From: Neorhizobium galegae bv. officinalis
GTDB taxonomy: Bacteria; Pseudomonadota; Alphaproteobacteria; Rhizobiales; Rhizobiaceae
Direction: 5' to 3'
Assembly (NCBI GenBank): GCA_000985875.1
Contig: CCRI01000002.1
Span: 1-64,000 of the forward strand
DNA: 64,000 nucleotides
Shown here: positions 33,961-41,651 of the stretch, one piece after another
Numbering within the stretch: the stretch's first letter is position 1
Layout of the letters: each line of letters begins with the position of its first letter
Made by a program: the position numbers and the translations under genes
Notes under the pieces: generated by a model
Told to the model about the DNA's origin: nothing
Databases searched by the model: none
What the model saw: the letters and a program-made list of their open reading frames with translations, nothing else

Positions 33961-35499
33961 ACGCTTGGGCAAAAGAAGCCATTCTCAGACGCAATGAGCG
34001 TTTTTCACGGGCGCTGGTTACCGGAGCGAGCGCTCCCTGTCGGCTACGCCGCCCTGATCGACGCCTTCGAACTGCCCGTCCCTGCGCCGATCAACCTTGC
34101 CGCCATTGGTCCGCGCCACAAGATCTATCAGGCTGACGGCTGGAAGCTCTACACGCCTCGCCACCAACCTGAAACCAGCCTCATGGGTCATCTGACCTTC
34201 GCGTTGCGTTACGAAGGACTGGATCTGGCCGTACTCAAAGCTCTGTTTCAGGTGACAGGGCCGGAGCCCGTTACCGAGATCGTCCGGGCTGCACCGACCG
34301 GCGCATATGCGCGGCGTCTCTGGTTTCTCTATGAGTGGCTGCTCGATGCCAGGCTCGATCTCGATGACGCGGTCCAGGGCACTTATGCCCCTATCGTCGA
34401 TCCCGATCTCCAATGGGCGGTGGATGGAACGACATCCCCGCGCCATCGGGTGAAAAACAACCTGCCGGGCACACCCGATTTCTGCCCGATGATCTTCCGC
34501 ACACCTGTGCTGGACGCTTTCGTCGCCCGCAATCTCGGCGAGGAGGCGCGGCGCCTGATTGCCGAGGTGCCGGCCGACCTGCTCGCCCGCACCGCAGCCT
34601 TCCTGCTCCTGAAGGATTCGCGGTCGAGTTTCCAGATCGAGGGCGAAGACCCACCACAAGATCGCATCCAGCGATGGGGGCAGGTGATCGGGGAGGCCGG
34701 CCGCCATCCCATCGACCGCGCCGAACTGGAGCGATTGCAGCGAGTTGTCATCGGTGACGCGCGTTTCGTGCACCTCGGTTTGCGCACTGATAGCGGCTTT
34801 GTCGGCGAGCATGATCGCTTGAGCGGCGCGCCCATTCCAGATCATGTCAGCGCAAGACATGAGGACCTGCCGGCATTGATCGACGGGTTGACCGCCTTCG
34901 ACCGCGGCGCGGCGCGGCGGCTCGATCCGGTCCTTGCGGCCGCTGCGCTCGCCTTCGGCTTCGTCTATATCCATCCGTTCGAGGACGGAAACGGACGTCT
35001 GCACCGCTACCTCATCCATCATGTGCTGGCTGAGCGCGGTTTCAATCCGCCAGGGCTGGTGTTTCCCGCCTCGGCTGTCATTCTCGATCGCATCGACGAT
35101 TACCGGCGCACGCTGGAGACCTATTCGCGCCGTCTGTTACCCCATATCCGTTGGCGCTCAACCGATCGCGGCAATGTCGACGTGCTGAATGAGACGGGCG
35201 ATTTCTACCGTTATTTCGATGCAACGCCGCACGCGGAGTTCCTGTTCGAATGCGTGGCGCGGACAATTGACGTCGATCTGCCCGCAGAGACCGCCTTCCT
35301 GAAAACTTACGATAGCTTCAGAGCTGAAATCGCTCGGATGATCGACATGCCGGACAGGCTGTTCGATCTCCTGTTCCGTTTCCTGCGCCGGAACGACGGC
35401 AAACTGTCGAAGCGGGCGCGTGAAAGGGAATTCGCCGCCCTGACGGACGAGGAGGCCACGCGCATCGAGGCTATCTACGCCGATCTTCAACACACCTGA
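33958..35499 (+). CDS. Fic-domain protein (probable AMP transferase)
   Basis: 513 residues from ATG 33958; upstream in-frame codons cover the repeats. The Fic core motif is HPFEDGNGRLHR at about 339-350, complete with catalytic His and the phosphate-binding loop. An inhibitory-helix motif SFQIEG at about 224-229 matches the (S/T)xxxE(G/N) pattern located N-terminal to the core, as in class II Fic proteins that hold their own activity in check. Fic enzymes usually attach AMP to Ser, Thr or Tyr hydroxyls. The N-terminal 150 and C-terminal 130 residues are specific to the subgroup; the last part looks like a winged-helix region. No antitoxin gene is adjacent. Target unknown. Confidence 0.85.
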   Translation: MTLGQKKPFSDAMSVFHGRWLPERALPVGYAALIDAFELPVPAPINLAAIGPRHKIYQADGWKLYTPRHQPETSLMGHLTFALRYEGLDLAVLKALFQVTGPEPVTEIVRAAPTGAYARRLWFLYEWLLDARLDLDDAVQGTYAPIVDPDLQWAVDGTTSPRHRVKNNLPGTPDFCPMIFRTPVLDAFVARNLGEEARRLIAEVPADLLARTAAFLLLKDSRSSFQIEGEDPPQDRIQRWGQVIGEAGRHPIDRAELERLQRVVIGDARFVHLGLRTDSGFVGEHDRLSGAPIPDHVSARHEDLPALIDGLTAFDRGAARRLDPVLAAAALAFGFVYIHPFEDGNGRLHRYLIHHVLAERGFNPPGLVFPASAVILDRIDDYRRTLETYSRRLLPHIRWRSTDRGNVDVLNETGDFYRYFDATPHAEFLFECVARTIDVDLPAETAFLKTYDSFRAEIARMIDMPDRLFDLLFRFLRRNDGKLSKRAREREFAALTDEEATRIEAIYADLQHT

Positions 35500-35743
35500 T
35501 CAGGACTGTCCGGCGCGCCAGGACGCCGCGAGCCGGTTGTCAGGATATTTCCTGCACCAGGAGCGATCGAGCTCTGCCTTCACCTAGACGCTGCGGAGCC
35601 GTCTCACGCCTCGAGCATGCGCAGGACGGTCTCGAAGAGGAGCAGGGTGCCGGCGGTTTGCATCACCCTCTGCACAAGAGAGGCCGACGCGCGCCTTCGG
35701 GCAAAAATCGCTCGGGAGAGCTTCCGATCCTATTTGGGTTGCC
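35500..35743. other. Short region with a minus-strand gene remnant
   Basis: On the minus strand 35605-35710 reads ARRRASASLVQRVMQTAGTL then LLFETVLRMLEA and a stop. It looks like a genuine C-terminus lacking its front, so probably a gene cut by rearrangement. Family not recognised. Confidence 0.35.
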
Positions 35744-37090
35744 TTACGCATTACGAATCCGATCGATCACCCAGTCTTGCAGGCGTTTGGCAGTGACTGA
35801 CGCTTTCCCCTCCGCGAGATCCTCGGCAGAGATGCCGAAGTTCGGTCCGAGATGCTTCATTCGCGAAACGGTCCTCTCCTTGGCCTCTCTATATTCTTCG
35901 GTCTCCATGCCGAAAGCCTCGACGATGAGCGTTACGGGCTTACGCTCATCGTAAGTCGCTTCTATTACGAAGTCCGGTCGGCATGGTCCGAACGGCGTTT
36001 CTGACGCGAAAAGCGGCTTGGTGACCTTGACGCGGAGTTCCGGGGCGGCCTCGAATAGTGACCTCTGAAGCCAGAATAACAGATGCGAAACCTCCCTTTC
36101 AAAACCGGATTCCACCGGAAACAGGGTGTCACCGTTATAGACCGGCTGTGCATAGGCCTGGACTGCCCGCACCGGCCCTTCGTCGTCATCGTGGAAGTCG
36201 ACATTCAGCAACGTCAGGAAGGGGCCGCGACACGCTGGATGGCCGCGCAACGGTTGCCGCACTCTTCCAAGCACGTCGATCGCCCGCGACGACGACGCCG
36301 GCATGATCGTCTGGGTGGATACGCTTGTCGCAAACAGCAGCATAAAGCCGGTGCGGCGAAGCGTTGCTGGCCAATCCGAGCGCGAGCTTTCGAGCAGTCG
36401 TTGCCAGCGGCTCTCAGGTTCCCAGTAGTCGGCCGCCCAGGTCGACATCAACGCGCTAAGCGTCCAGGTCCGTAGGACCCTGAGCCCCTTCGCGGCGGCA
36501 CGGAGCCTTGAAAGCTGATCTTGCAGCGCAAGATCGGGATCGTCCTGCAGCGGCTGGATAACGTTCGTGCCGGCCTTATCGAGCAACTGCCACAGGATGC
36601 CTCCAAGCCTGGATGGCCGATCGTTTCGATCGGGCGATCGGGCGGGATCCGGGTCCGCGATATCCGCAAGGCGGTCGGGAATGGCCGGCAGTGCGTCAAT
36701 GTAGCTGCGATCGGATTTTCTGACTGGCCGGATGTGATAGCTTCGATCGACGAGCGCCGGAATGGCGTCCTTGTCGACATGAAAGGGGCAGGCGCGCGCA
36801 TGGTTAGGTCTTTCCTCGTGTCGAAGAGGATCGTCATCCTTCGGCGTCAGCCGCCGCAGTGTGAATGTGCGCTCCTGCCGGATCGGGGCGAGCAATGGCT
36901 GGCACTTACCGGCGAGGCAGTCGCATTCGATCCAGCCGTTCATCACCTTGACGCGCCTGATTACCGAAAGAGCGATGGCTTCGTCCTCGCTCGACGCTGC
37001 ATTGCCGTACCAGGCGCGGAGTGCGGCGGCCTCGTTTTCGGTGATTTCGGCCAGTGCATAGGCCGGACTGTTTCGGACGACTATACGCAT
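35744..37090 (-). CDS. Hypothetical protein with CxC/CPFH motif and possible PD-(D/E)XK end
   Basis: 448 residues. N-terminal residues 53-105 have WIECDCLAG and, after a TFTLRRLT stretch, RACPFHVDK, a cysteine/histidine pattern that recalls the start of DUF1173 plasmid proteins and may bind zinc. The C-terminal region has CRPDFVIEATYDERKPVTLIV, then EAFG, where Asp, Glu and a Lys/Arg-rich helix could form a PD-(D/E)XK nuclease-type core; this is an inference from spacing only. No ATPase motif is seen. It converges with the Fic gene and diverges from the HTH gene at 37400, with a 310-bp gap. Role unknown; a DNA-processing or defence function is possible. Confidence 0.6.
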   Translation of the reverse strand: MRIVVRNSPAYALAEITENEAAALRAWYGNAASSEDEAIALSVIRRVKVMNGWIECDCLAGKCQPLLAPIRQERTFTLRRLTPKDDDPLRHEERPNHARACPFHVDKDAIPALVDRSYHIRPVRKSDRSYIDALPAIPDRLADIADPDPARSPDRNDRPSRLGGILWQLLDKAGTNVIQPLQDDPDLALQDQLSRLRAAAKGLRVLRTWTLSALMSTWAADYWEPESRWQRLLESSRSDWPATLRRTGFMLLFATSVSTQTIMPASSSRAIDVLGRVRQPLRGHPACRGPFLTLLNVDFHDDDEGPVRAVQAYAQPVYNGDTLFPVESGFEREVSHLLFWLQRSLFEAAPELRVKVTKPLFASETPFGPCRPDFVIEATYDERKPVTLIVEAFGMETEEYREAKERTVSRMKHLGPNFGISAEDLAEGKASVTAKRLQDWVIDRIRNA

Positions 37091-37399
37091 GCGATCTAGG
37101 GCCCCGCTCTATGCTGGCCGCTATGTGGACGGCAATCCCTCACTAGTCCGCTTGCACCAGCTGATCTTAGCGGTGTAGGTGTAAGAGGCGTAACGAAGGT
37201 GTGAACTATCCAGCAACATGGATGAACAACAACCGGCTTACGCATGGTGGTGTAGGTTGCCAGTCGATATCGGGTATTGGATGAGCAAGAGTCTATCTCG
37301 GATAGTGCGACTCCACAGGCGTGGCGGGCTCTGTCTTCACTTTGTTGGAGTATCCAGCCGTCGTCGATCAACAGGATCTGCGACCAAGGAAGACGTTCG

Positions 37400-37741
37400 A
37401 TGCCTCGAGTGAAACGCGACATTCCGGTCGAACCCATCGACATCTCTTCATTGGAGATACTGACATTCCAGGAACGGCTCGCGATCGGCATTGAGCGATT
37501 GAAGGCTGAGCGTGGCGTAACGAACAGGGTGCTGGCCGAACAGCTGGGCGTGGACGAAGCATACATATCGCAAGTGGCCCGGGCGATGCGTGACGTCAAA
37601 CTGTCGACCCTCGACAAGATGCAACGCGAGTGGAAAGTCGTTATCGAGGATTTGCTCAAGGTCACCGAAGCCGACCTCCCTCGGATAGCGGTCTGGAAAG
37701 CGCGACGCAGACTAAAGAAATCGAACGAAACATCGCCCTGA
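37400..37741 (+). CDS. Small helix-turn-helix (XRE-like) protein
   Basis: 113 residues from ATG 37400; longer frames upstream are not protein-like. The central part FQERLAIGIERLKAERGVTN then LAEQLGVDEAYISQVARAMR is a lambda-repressor-type HTH, with the recognition helix near VDEAYISQVARA. The C-terminal part is basic (WKARRRLKKSNE). It is divergent from the 448-residue gene and might repress it or itself. Size is typical of single-domain XRE regulators found beside mobile or defence genes. Confidence 0.75.
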   Translation: MPRVKRDIPVEPIDISSLEILTFQERLAIGIERLKAERGVTNRVLAEQLGVDEAYISQVARAMRDVKLSTLDKMQREWKVVIEDLLKVTEADLPRIAVWKARRRLKKSNETSP

Positions 37742-37772
37742 TCTTCGCCGCTGCGGCAGGTCTCAGTGCGCG

Positions 37773-38315
37773 CTAGTGGTTCAGATTGAACCAGAACCTC
37801 TCCTTCACGCCTGTGTCATTCGGAATATCGAAGAACCAGGGATCCGCGCGCCACGGCCGAGGGGTTACGATCTCCTGAATGCAGCTCTCAGGCTCCGGGT
37901 AGTGCCGGTTTCCCGTCAAACCTGTTAACGCGGCGTTAGGCTCGCGCCGGCTCGGCGACCGGCAAACATCGACTGTCTTGATGCATTGGTCGGGCTGGCC
38001 GCGGCCGCCGTTGTCGCCTTGCGAGCTGTAGCCGACCGTGGTTCCCGAGGGGCAATCCTCGTAGATTTCCCGCCCTGGCTTTCCCGCGTTGGCCTCATGG
38101 CAAATGGGCCACGAAAATCCGGGCCTCGACATCGCGGCGATGAGCCTTGTCATGGGCGGGACGCAATAGGGGACGCCATGCCAGGACGGGCTCTTCGATG
38201 CTGCGCATAACAAGACCTGACATCCCCAGGAGGCGCCTTCGGCTTTGGCCGGCCCGGCTGTTAGCCCTCCGGCCGTGCCGGTCAAACCTGCGACAAAGAT
38301 CATGATCGCTCTCAT
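37773..38315 (-). CDS. Exported cysteine-rich protein, TrbM-like
   Basis: 180 residues with a signal peptide (MRAIMIFVAGLTGTAGGLTA, cleaved near AKA). The mature part has at least seven cysteines arranged as GCQVLLCAASKSPSWHGVPY, YCVPPM, WPICHEANAGKPG and YEDCP. That pattern recalls TrbM-family conjugation proteins, which are periplasmic and disulfide-bonded; the match is by eye. It is the last gene of a minus-strand operon of exported proteins next to the relaxase operon, behind an operator shared with the virB genes. Likely an accessory of transfer. Confidence 0.6.
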   Translation of the reverse strand: MRAIMIFVAGLTGTAGGLTAGPAKAEGASWGCQVLLCAASKSPSWHGVPYCVPPMTRLIAAMSRPGFSWPICHEANAGKPGREIYEDCPSGTTVGYSSQGDNGGRGQPDQCIKTVDVCRSPSRREPNAALTGLTGNRHYPEPESCIQEIVTPRPWRADPWFFDIPNDTGVKERFWFNLNH

Positions 38316-38337
38316 TGTTCACCTACGTCCGTATCAT

Positions 38338-38709
38338 CTATTGGATCTGCGTCCAGGCACCATCGATCCTCGCAAACGACAGGACACCGGGCCGCTTCGT
38401 GCCTGCAAACGAGCCGCTCGCCGTGGTGATGATGCCGGTGCAGGTAACGTCGGGCACAGCCGGGCGAGGTATACATTCGGACATCCGGATCGAGCGGCCA
38501 GACCTGGCGATCGCAGCTCTTGCCTCCTCGTCGTTTGGAAGCCCTACCTCCAACCTCTGCTGTACCTCGGTCTTCAGCCGGGCGATCTCTTGTTCGAGTT
38601 CGATTATCTGACCGGTTCGCAGCAACTCGTTGATCGCGTAACCGCCCCCAGTTCAAACGAGAAGAGAGATTGCGGTGGCGAAACCGGCACCATCGTGAAA
38701 CCTACTCAT
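38338..38709 (-). pseudogene. Coiled-coil membrane-anchored protein with premature stop
   Basis: ATG 38709 begins MSRFHDGAGFATAISLLV and meets TGA at 38655-38653 (codon 19). The frame then continues as TGGGYAINELLRTGQIIELE, a coiled coil, and ends at 38338, 123 residues in all. The parts join as one membrane anchor plus coiled coil plus a small C-terminal domain (CTGIITTASGSFAGTKRPG). The stop could come from a single TGG-to-TGA change. No good restart codon with a ribosome site is visible. It starts eight bases after its neighbour's stop, so the operon layout supports a real gene that has been damaged. Confidence 0.65.
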
Positions 38710-38716
38710 CGCGACC

Positions 38717-39031
38717 TCAATATCCCTCGATTCCGAGACGCTTCAGGATAGCGATGGCATCGGTTTCGCACTCCTTCTTCCATTCAGGGTGTTTCGCGCA
38801 AGCATAGGCGTATTGGCTGAGATCGGCCGAGGACAGGTCGGCAAGTCTGTTGCCGACCGCCTTCCATTGCTGCACCTCCGCCGGATCGCAACCGGCGCCG
38901 CCCGCGCCGCAAAAGTCCGGATCGCGTCGTTCGATCTGCGTTTTGGTGGCGCCGTCTTGCGCGCAGGCCGCGATCGGGGGCACGACAAACAGGAGCGCCG
39001 CAGCGGCCAGGGATTCGGTAGAGCGTTTCAT
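38717..39031 (-). CDS. Small exported protein
   Basis: 104 residues. A signal peptide (MKRSTESLAAAALLFVVPPI, ending near ACA) is followed by a mature part of about 80 residues with four cysteines (FCGAGGAGCDP, YACAKH, KECET), which may form two disulfides. Not a recognised family; small exported cysteine proteins of this type sit in rhizobial transfer operons. It ends eight bases before the coiled-coil gene and starts immediately after the SNase-like gene stop, so co-translation is likely. Confidence 0.6.
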   Translation of the reverse strand: MKRSTESLAAAALLFVVPPIAACAQDGATKTQIERRDPDFCGAGGAGCDPAEVQQWKAVGNRLADLSSADLSQYAYACAKHPEWKKECETDAIAILKRLGIEGY

Positions 39032-39655
39032 TCAACCTCCATGCGTGTCTGAGAAAGACAACGGGCCGTCCGGGGTGGCCGGCAAGGGAAGGGGCAGGCC
39101 CACCGCGGACTCTGGCGAACGGCTGTCGGATTGTGCGTCATTCGGGATAGATACGGTGTAAAGCCACGGCGGCAGCAAGTCGGGCGACGACCAGACGCCA
39201 AACCCGAGCCCGCGGGCTTTTCTCTCGATATCGAAATAGGCAGGCACCTGAGGTTCATTGCGGTAGTTGAACGCGTAGCCGATGCCCTCCGCAATGGCGG
39301 CCGCCGCCAGATTGGTCTCGCCGACAAAACAATGGGCGATCAGGACCTTGTTGGTGTCGCGACCGATCGGCGTGCAATTGACGTTCTGGCCAAGCGTTCG
39401 AAGGATCATCCAAGCGCGCGAGACCTGCCCCGCCGGCCACGTCACGTCGTCGCTCGTCGCCGTCTGCTCCAGGCGAGGGGCTTCGTATCCAGCGAGCCGG
39501 ACAACCTGACGGCTGTTGATGAATTGGAATGTGACGCTATCGACAACCTGCACCTTGCCGTAAATCTGGCGTGGCACGTCGGTCGGTCGGCCCTGGGCCG
39601 GTGATGCCGTCGGGGTTACGGCAAGCAATATCATCGAGACGGTGGCACCTTTCAT
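39032..39655 (-). CDS. Exported SNase-like (thermonuclease-fold) protein 1
   Basis: 207 residues from ATG 39655, chosen because a signal peptide (MKGATVSMILLAVTPTASPA) follows directly; the longer frame is antisense to its neighbour. The mature part has the SNase OB-fold pattern: QVVDSVTFQFINSRQVVRLA then GYEAPRLEQ, and later NVNCTPIGRDTNKVLIAHCF, GETNLAAAAIAEGIGYAF. In staphylococcal nuclease the catalytic residues include Asp, Arg and Glu in the D-T...R-x-x-G-I-D-x-P-E region; here GID is GYE and the following Glu is displaced, so activity is doubtful. It is one of three related genes in a row. Confidence 0.7.
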   Translation of the reverse strand: MKGATVSMILLAVTPTASPAQGRPTDVPRQIYGKVQVVDSVTFQFINSRQVVRLAGYEAPRLEQTATSDDVTWPAGQVSRAWMILRTLGQNVNCTPIGRDTNKVLIAHCFVGETNLAAAAIAEGIGYAFNYRNEPQVPAYFDIERKARGLGFGVWSSPDLLPPWLYTVSIPNDAQSDSRSPESAVGLPLPLPATPDGPLSFSDTHGG

Positions 39656-40302
39656 CGCGGTACCCCCGCCTGCTGCGCGAGTATTGAGACAGGGTGCGGC
39701 AAGTCGGAATAGGCCCAGAGGCCCGCGCGCACGGAACGCGCGCTTTCCTCGGCAACCCCATATCCGGGAACGATCAAATGCCCGGCACCATCGACCGCGG
39801 CAAATCCCCATCCTTGAGCGATCATATAGGTTGCCAGATCGTAGCGATGTTGGCCTGCCGTCGTTTGGCACGCGACGACCGCATTGTTCCCGTCGATATC
39901 CTTAACATTCGTGCAGACGGGTCGCGTGTCCCTGATCAGGGCCTGTGTCATGATCACGTTGAGTTCTCCGCAATCCCGGACAGCACCGCCGGAAATTGTG
40001 ATGCTGGTGCCGCGCAGGCACGCCTGCAGTCCATAGAGCCGATACCGTCGCCCGCCGGAGATCCAAGTATCGCCGGTCTCGAATTGCGCTTCCGCAGGGA
40101 ACGGCAGGAATTGGGACGGTGCGCGCGCCCCATCACCGGTCGCCGGACGTTCGGCGTGCGATGTCTGAACAGGAACGACCGGAGGCGAGACCTCTTGAGC
40201 GCGTGGAATTTTGACGCCGCCAAGCATTGGCATGATGGTGATGCCAACATAAAGGCCGGAAACTGCGATCGTCGAAATCACCATGAGTGCCCAGATCCGC
40301 AT
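39652..40302 (-). CDS. Membrane-anchored SNase-like protein 2
   Basis: 216 residues. N-terminal hydrophobic segment (MRIWALMVISTIAVSGLYVG) is a signal or anchor. The domain has RRYRLYGLQACLRGTSITIS and CQTTAGQHRYDLATYMIAQG then WGFAAVDGAGH, matching SNase-like proteins of rhizobial plasmids. The catalytic Asp/Glu positions are replaced (GLQACLRG), suggesting a structural or binding role rather than nuclease. It overlaps the next gene by four bases (ATGA type) and follows the third paralogue with overlap, so the three are translated together. Confidence 0.65.
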   Translation of the reverse strand: MRIWALMVISTIAVSGLYVGITIMPMLGGVKIPRAQEVSPPVVPVQTSHAERPATGDGARAPSQFLPFPAEAQFETGDTWISGGRRYRLYGLQACLRGTSITISGGAVRDCGELNVIMTQALIRDTRPVCTNVKDIDGNNAVVACQTTAGQHRYDLATYMIAQGWGFAAVDGAGHLIVPGYGVAEESARSVRAGLWAYSDLPHPVSILAQQAGVPR

Positions 40303-40982
40303 CAGAGTTTTGTTGGATTGGCGTGGTAGCGTTCACCGCAGGGATGCGCGAAATGGGCGTTGGCCCAGATCCCGGCTCTTGCGTTGCGCGCGGCTTCTTC
40401 GGCTCGGGCATATTCCGGAAAGCGGGGTCGCCCCGAGCCGTCGCGAGAGGCAAACGCTACTCCCCTGATAATGAGCGTTTCCGAGAGCGACCGCACCGCG
40501 CCCTCCTCCATGAAAAAGCATTCCGCGAAGCGCACGGTCGGTCGACCAGGATTCCACGTCAGCTCATGGAACGGGAACGCGTTGCCGGCACTTGCTTTTG
40601 CCTCGCCAACAACAGCAGTTAATCCGGCAAGCGAGATCATGGCGCATGTCGCGACCACATCCGCATATTCTAATCGGTCGGCAGAAAGGCAGCCTTGCAC
40701 CCCGGCCAAACTAACAACTGCCCTATCGGCAACGAGAAATGCGCTGGCGCTCAGCGCGGCTTCCGGGCTGACGCTTTGCAGATCAAGCCGTTTTGCGATC
40801 GACATCGTATCGGCTGGCGTCCGCGGCCCGGGGGGCAGGTCTTGCCCTCGCGCATAAGCGTTCTGGCAATAGCTGACGAACTCCGCCGGCGTGCCGGCCC
40901 GCGCGGCTATCGGCAGAGTGATCAAGGACGCGAGAAGGGTCCCTCTGAGGGGGCGATAGGGTCGCCATGCGCCATTTTTCAT
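40302..40982 (-). CDS. Exported SNase-like protein 3, first gene of the operon
   Basis: 226 residues with a signal peptide (LLASLITLPIAARA near residues 14-28). The mature part carries VSLAGVQGCLSADRLEYADV and a late RGVAFASRDGSGRPRFPEYA, then AEEAARNARAGIWANAHFAH, the same plan as its two neighbours. Catalytic residues of true nucleases are not conserved. As first gene of the minus-strand operon it lies about 40 bp from the operator at 41023-41042. The three tandem genes probably arose by duplication. Confidence 0.65.
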   Translation of the reverse strand: MKNGAWRPYRPLRGTLLASLITLPIAARAGTPAEFVSYCQNAYARGQDLPPGPRTPADTMSIAKRLDLQSVSPEAALSASAFLVADRAVVSLAGVQGCLSADRLEYADVVATCAMISLAGLTAVVGEAKASAGNAFPFHELTWNPGRPTVRFAECFFMEEGAVRSLSETLIIRGVAFASRDGSGRPRFPEYARAEEAARNARAGIWANAHFAHPCGERYHANPTKL

Positions 40983-41022
40983 GTTCGCATCCGTCAGCTG
41001 TTGCTTGCCTGATCATGCACAA

Positions 41023-41042
41023 ACTTGTACTGTAGTGCAAGT
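41023..41042. promoter_or_regulatory. Transfer-operon operator, copy D (divergent promoter)
   Basis: ACTTGTACTGTAGTGCAAGT, the best match to the consensus. It lies between the divergent exported-protein operon (start 40982) and the membrane-protein gene (start 41109), so one site could control both directions. Confidence 0.75.
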
Positions 41043-41108
41043 ATTGAAAATGTGCCAAGATGAAAGTAATGTCGTCCAGACGCTCAATTTGCATGTGGAG
41101 ACAGGCAG

Positions 41109-41489
41109 ATGGTGGTGCATCGACTGGCGGTCAGGGCCTTCACCTTTCCATTCCGGGCGGCGTGGTTCTTGATCTTTTTCGCGAACTTTTTGCCGGTTCC
41201 AGCGGCCTGCGCTCTGGTCGCGGGTTTCCTGGGCTACGCGATTGCATTGACGCTGTCGTATGCGTTCTGGCCGTCAGGAACAACTGAGGTGCTTTGGCAA
41301 TGGGCGGCCGATTTCTATTCCAGCTCTTTCTGGTTCAAGGCTGAGACGATCTGCCTCTTCATGCTCCTTGTCCTGCCGATCCCGCGGTATTGGCCGGCGA
41401 GGGATGTGCTTGTCGATGCGACCCATGACCGCGAAACGGCGCGGCTGAACGATGACCTGATCGCGGCGCGACAGCGCGGACAGCTCTGA
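41109..41489 (+). CDS. Inner-membrane protein
   Basis: 126 residues with about three hydrophobic segments: AAWFLIFFANFLPVPAACAL near 18-38, GFLGYAIALTLSYAF near 40-55 and AETICLFMLLVLPIPRYWPA near 78-98. The C-terminal 30 residues are charged and presumably cytoplasmic. Family not recognised. GGAGACAGGC provides the ribosome site. It heads the + strand DNA-processing operon with the VirC1-like gene 163 bp further on, and lies just after the shared operator, suggesting a transfer-linked membrane role such as coupling the relaxosome to the channel. Confidence 0.6.
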   Translation: MVVHRLAVRAFTFPFRAAWFLIFFANFLPVPAACALVAGFLGYAIALTLSYAFWPSGTTEVLWQWAADFYSSSFWFKAETICLFMLLVLPIPRYWPARDVLVDATHDRETARLNDDLIAARQRGQL

Positions 41490-41501
41490 GCGAAACTTCG
41501 T

Positions 41502-41560
41502 GCCCGAACGCTGGATTTCGGGCGCGTCTGCCAAGGGCGTTGGTGCGACGACAACGCCCT
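41502..41560. other. Two hairpins before the VirC1-like gene (candidate oriT or leader)
   Basis: GCCCGAA 41502-41508 pairs with TTCGGGC 41517-41523, and AGGGCGTTG 41534-41542 pairs perfectly with CAACGCCCT 41552-41560. The region lies between membrane-protein and relaxosome genes, a usual oriT position. No nick-site consensus is certain. Confidence 0.4.
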
Positions 41561-41651
41561 GTCTCGGCGTATAGCGGCTGTTCATCCATGTCACTCGGCC
41601 CGATCTCTGGTCGCGATGCCGGTTGTCCGACTCAAACGGTTGAGGAATTCC

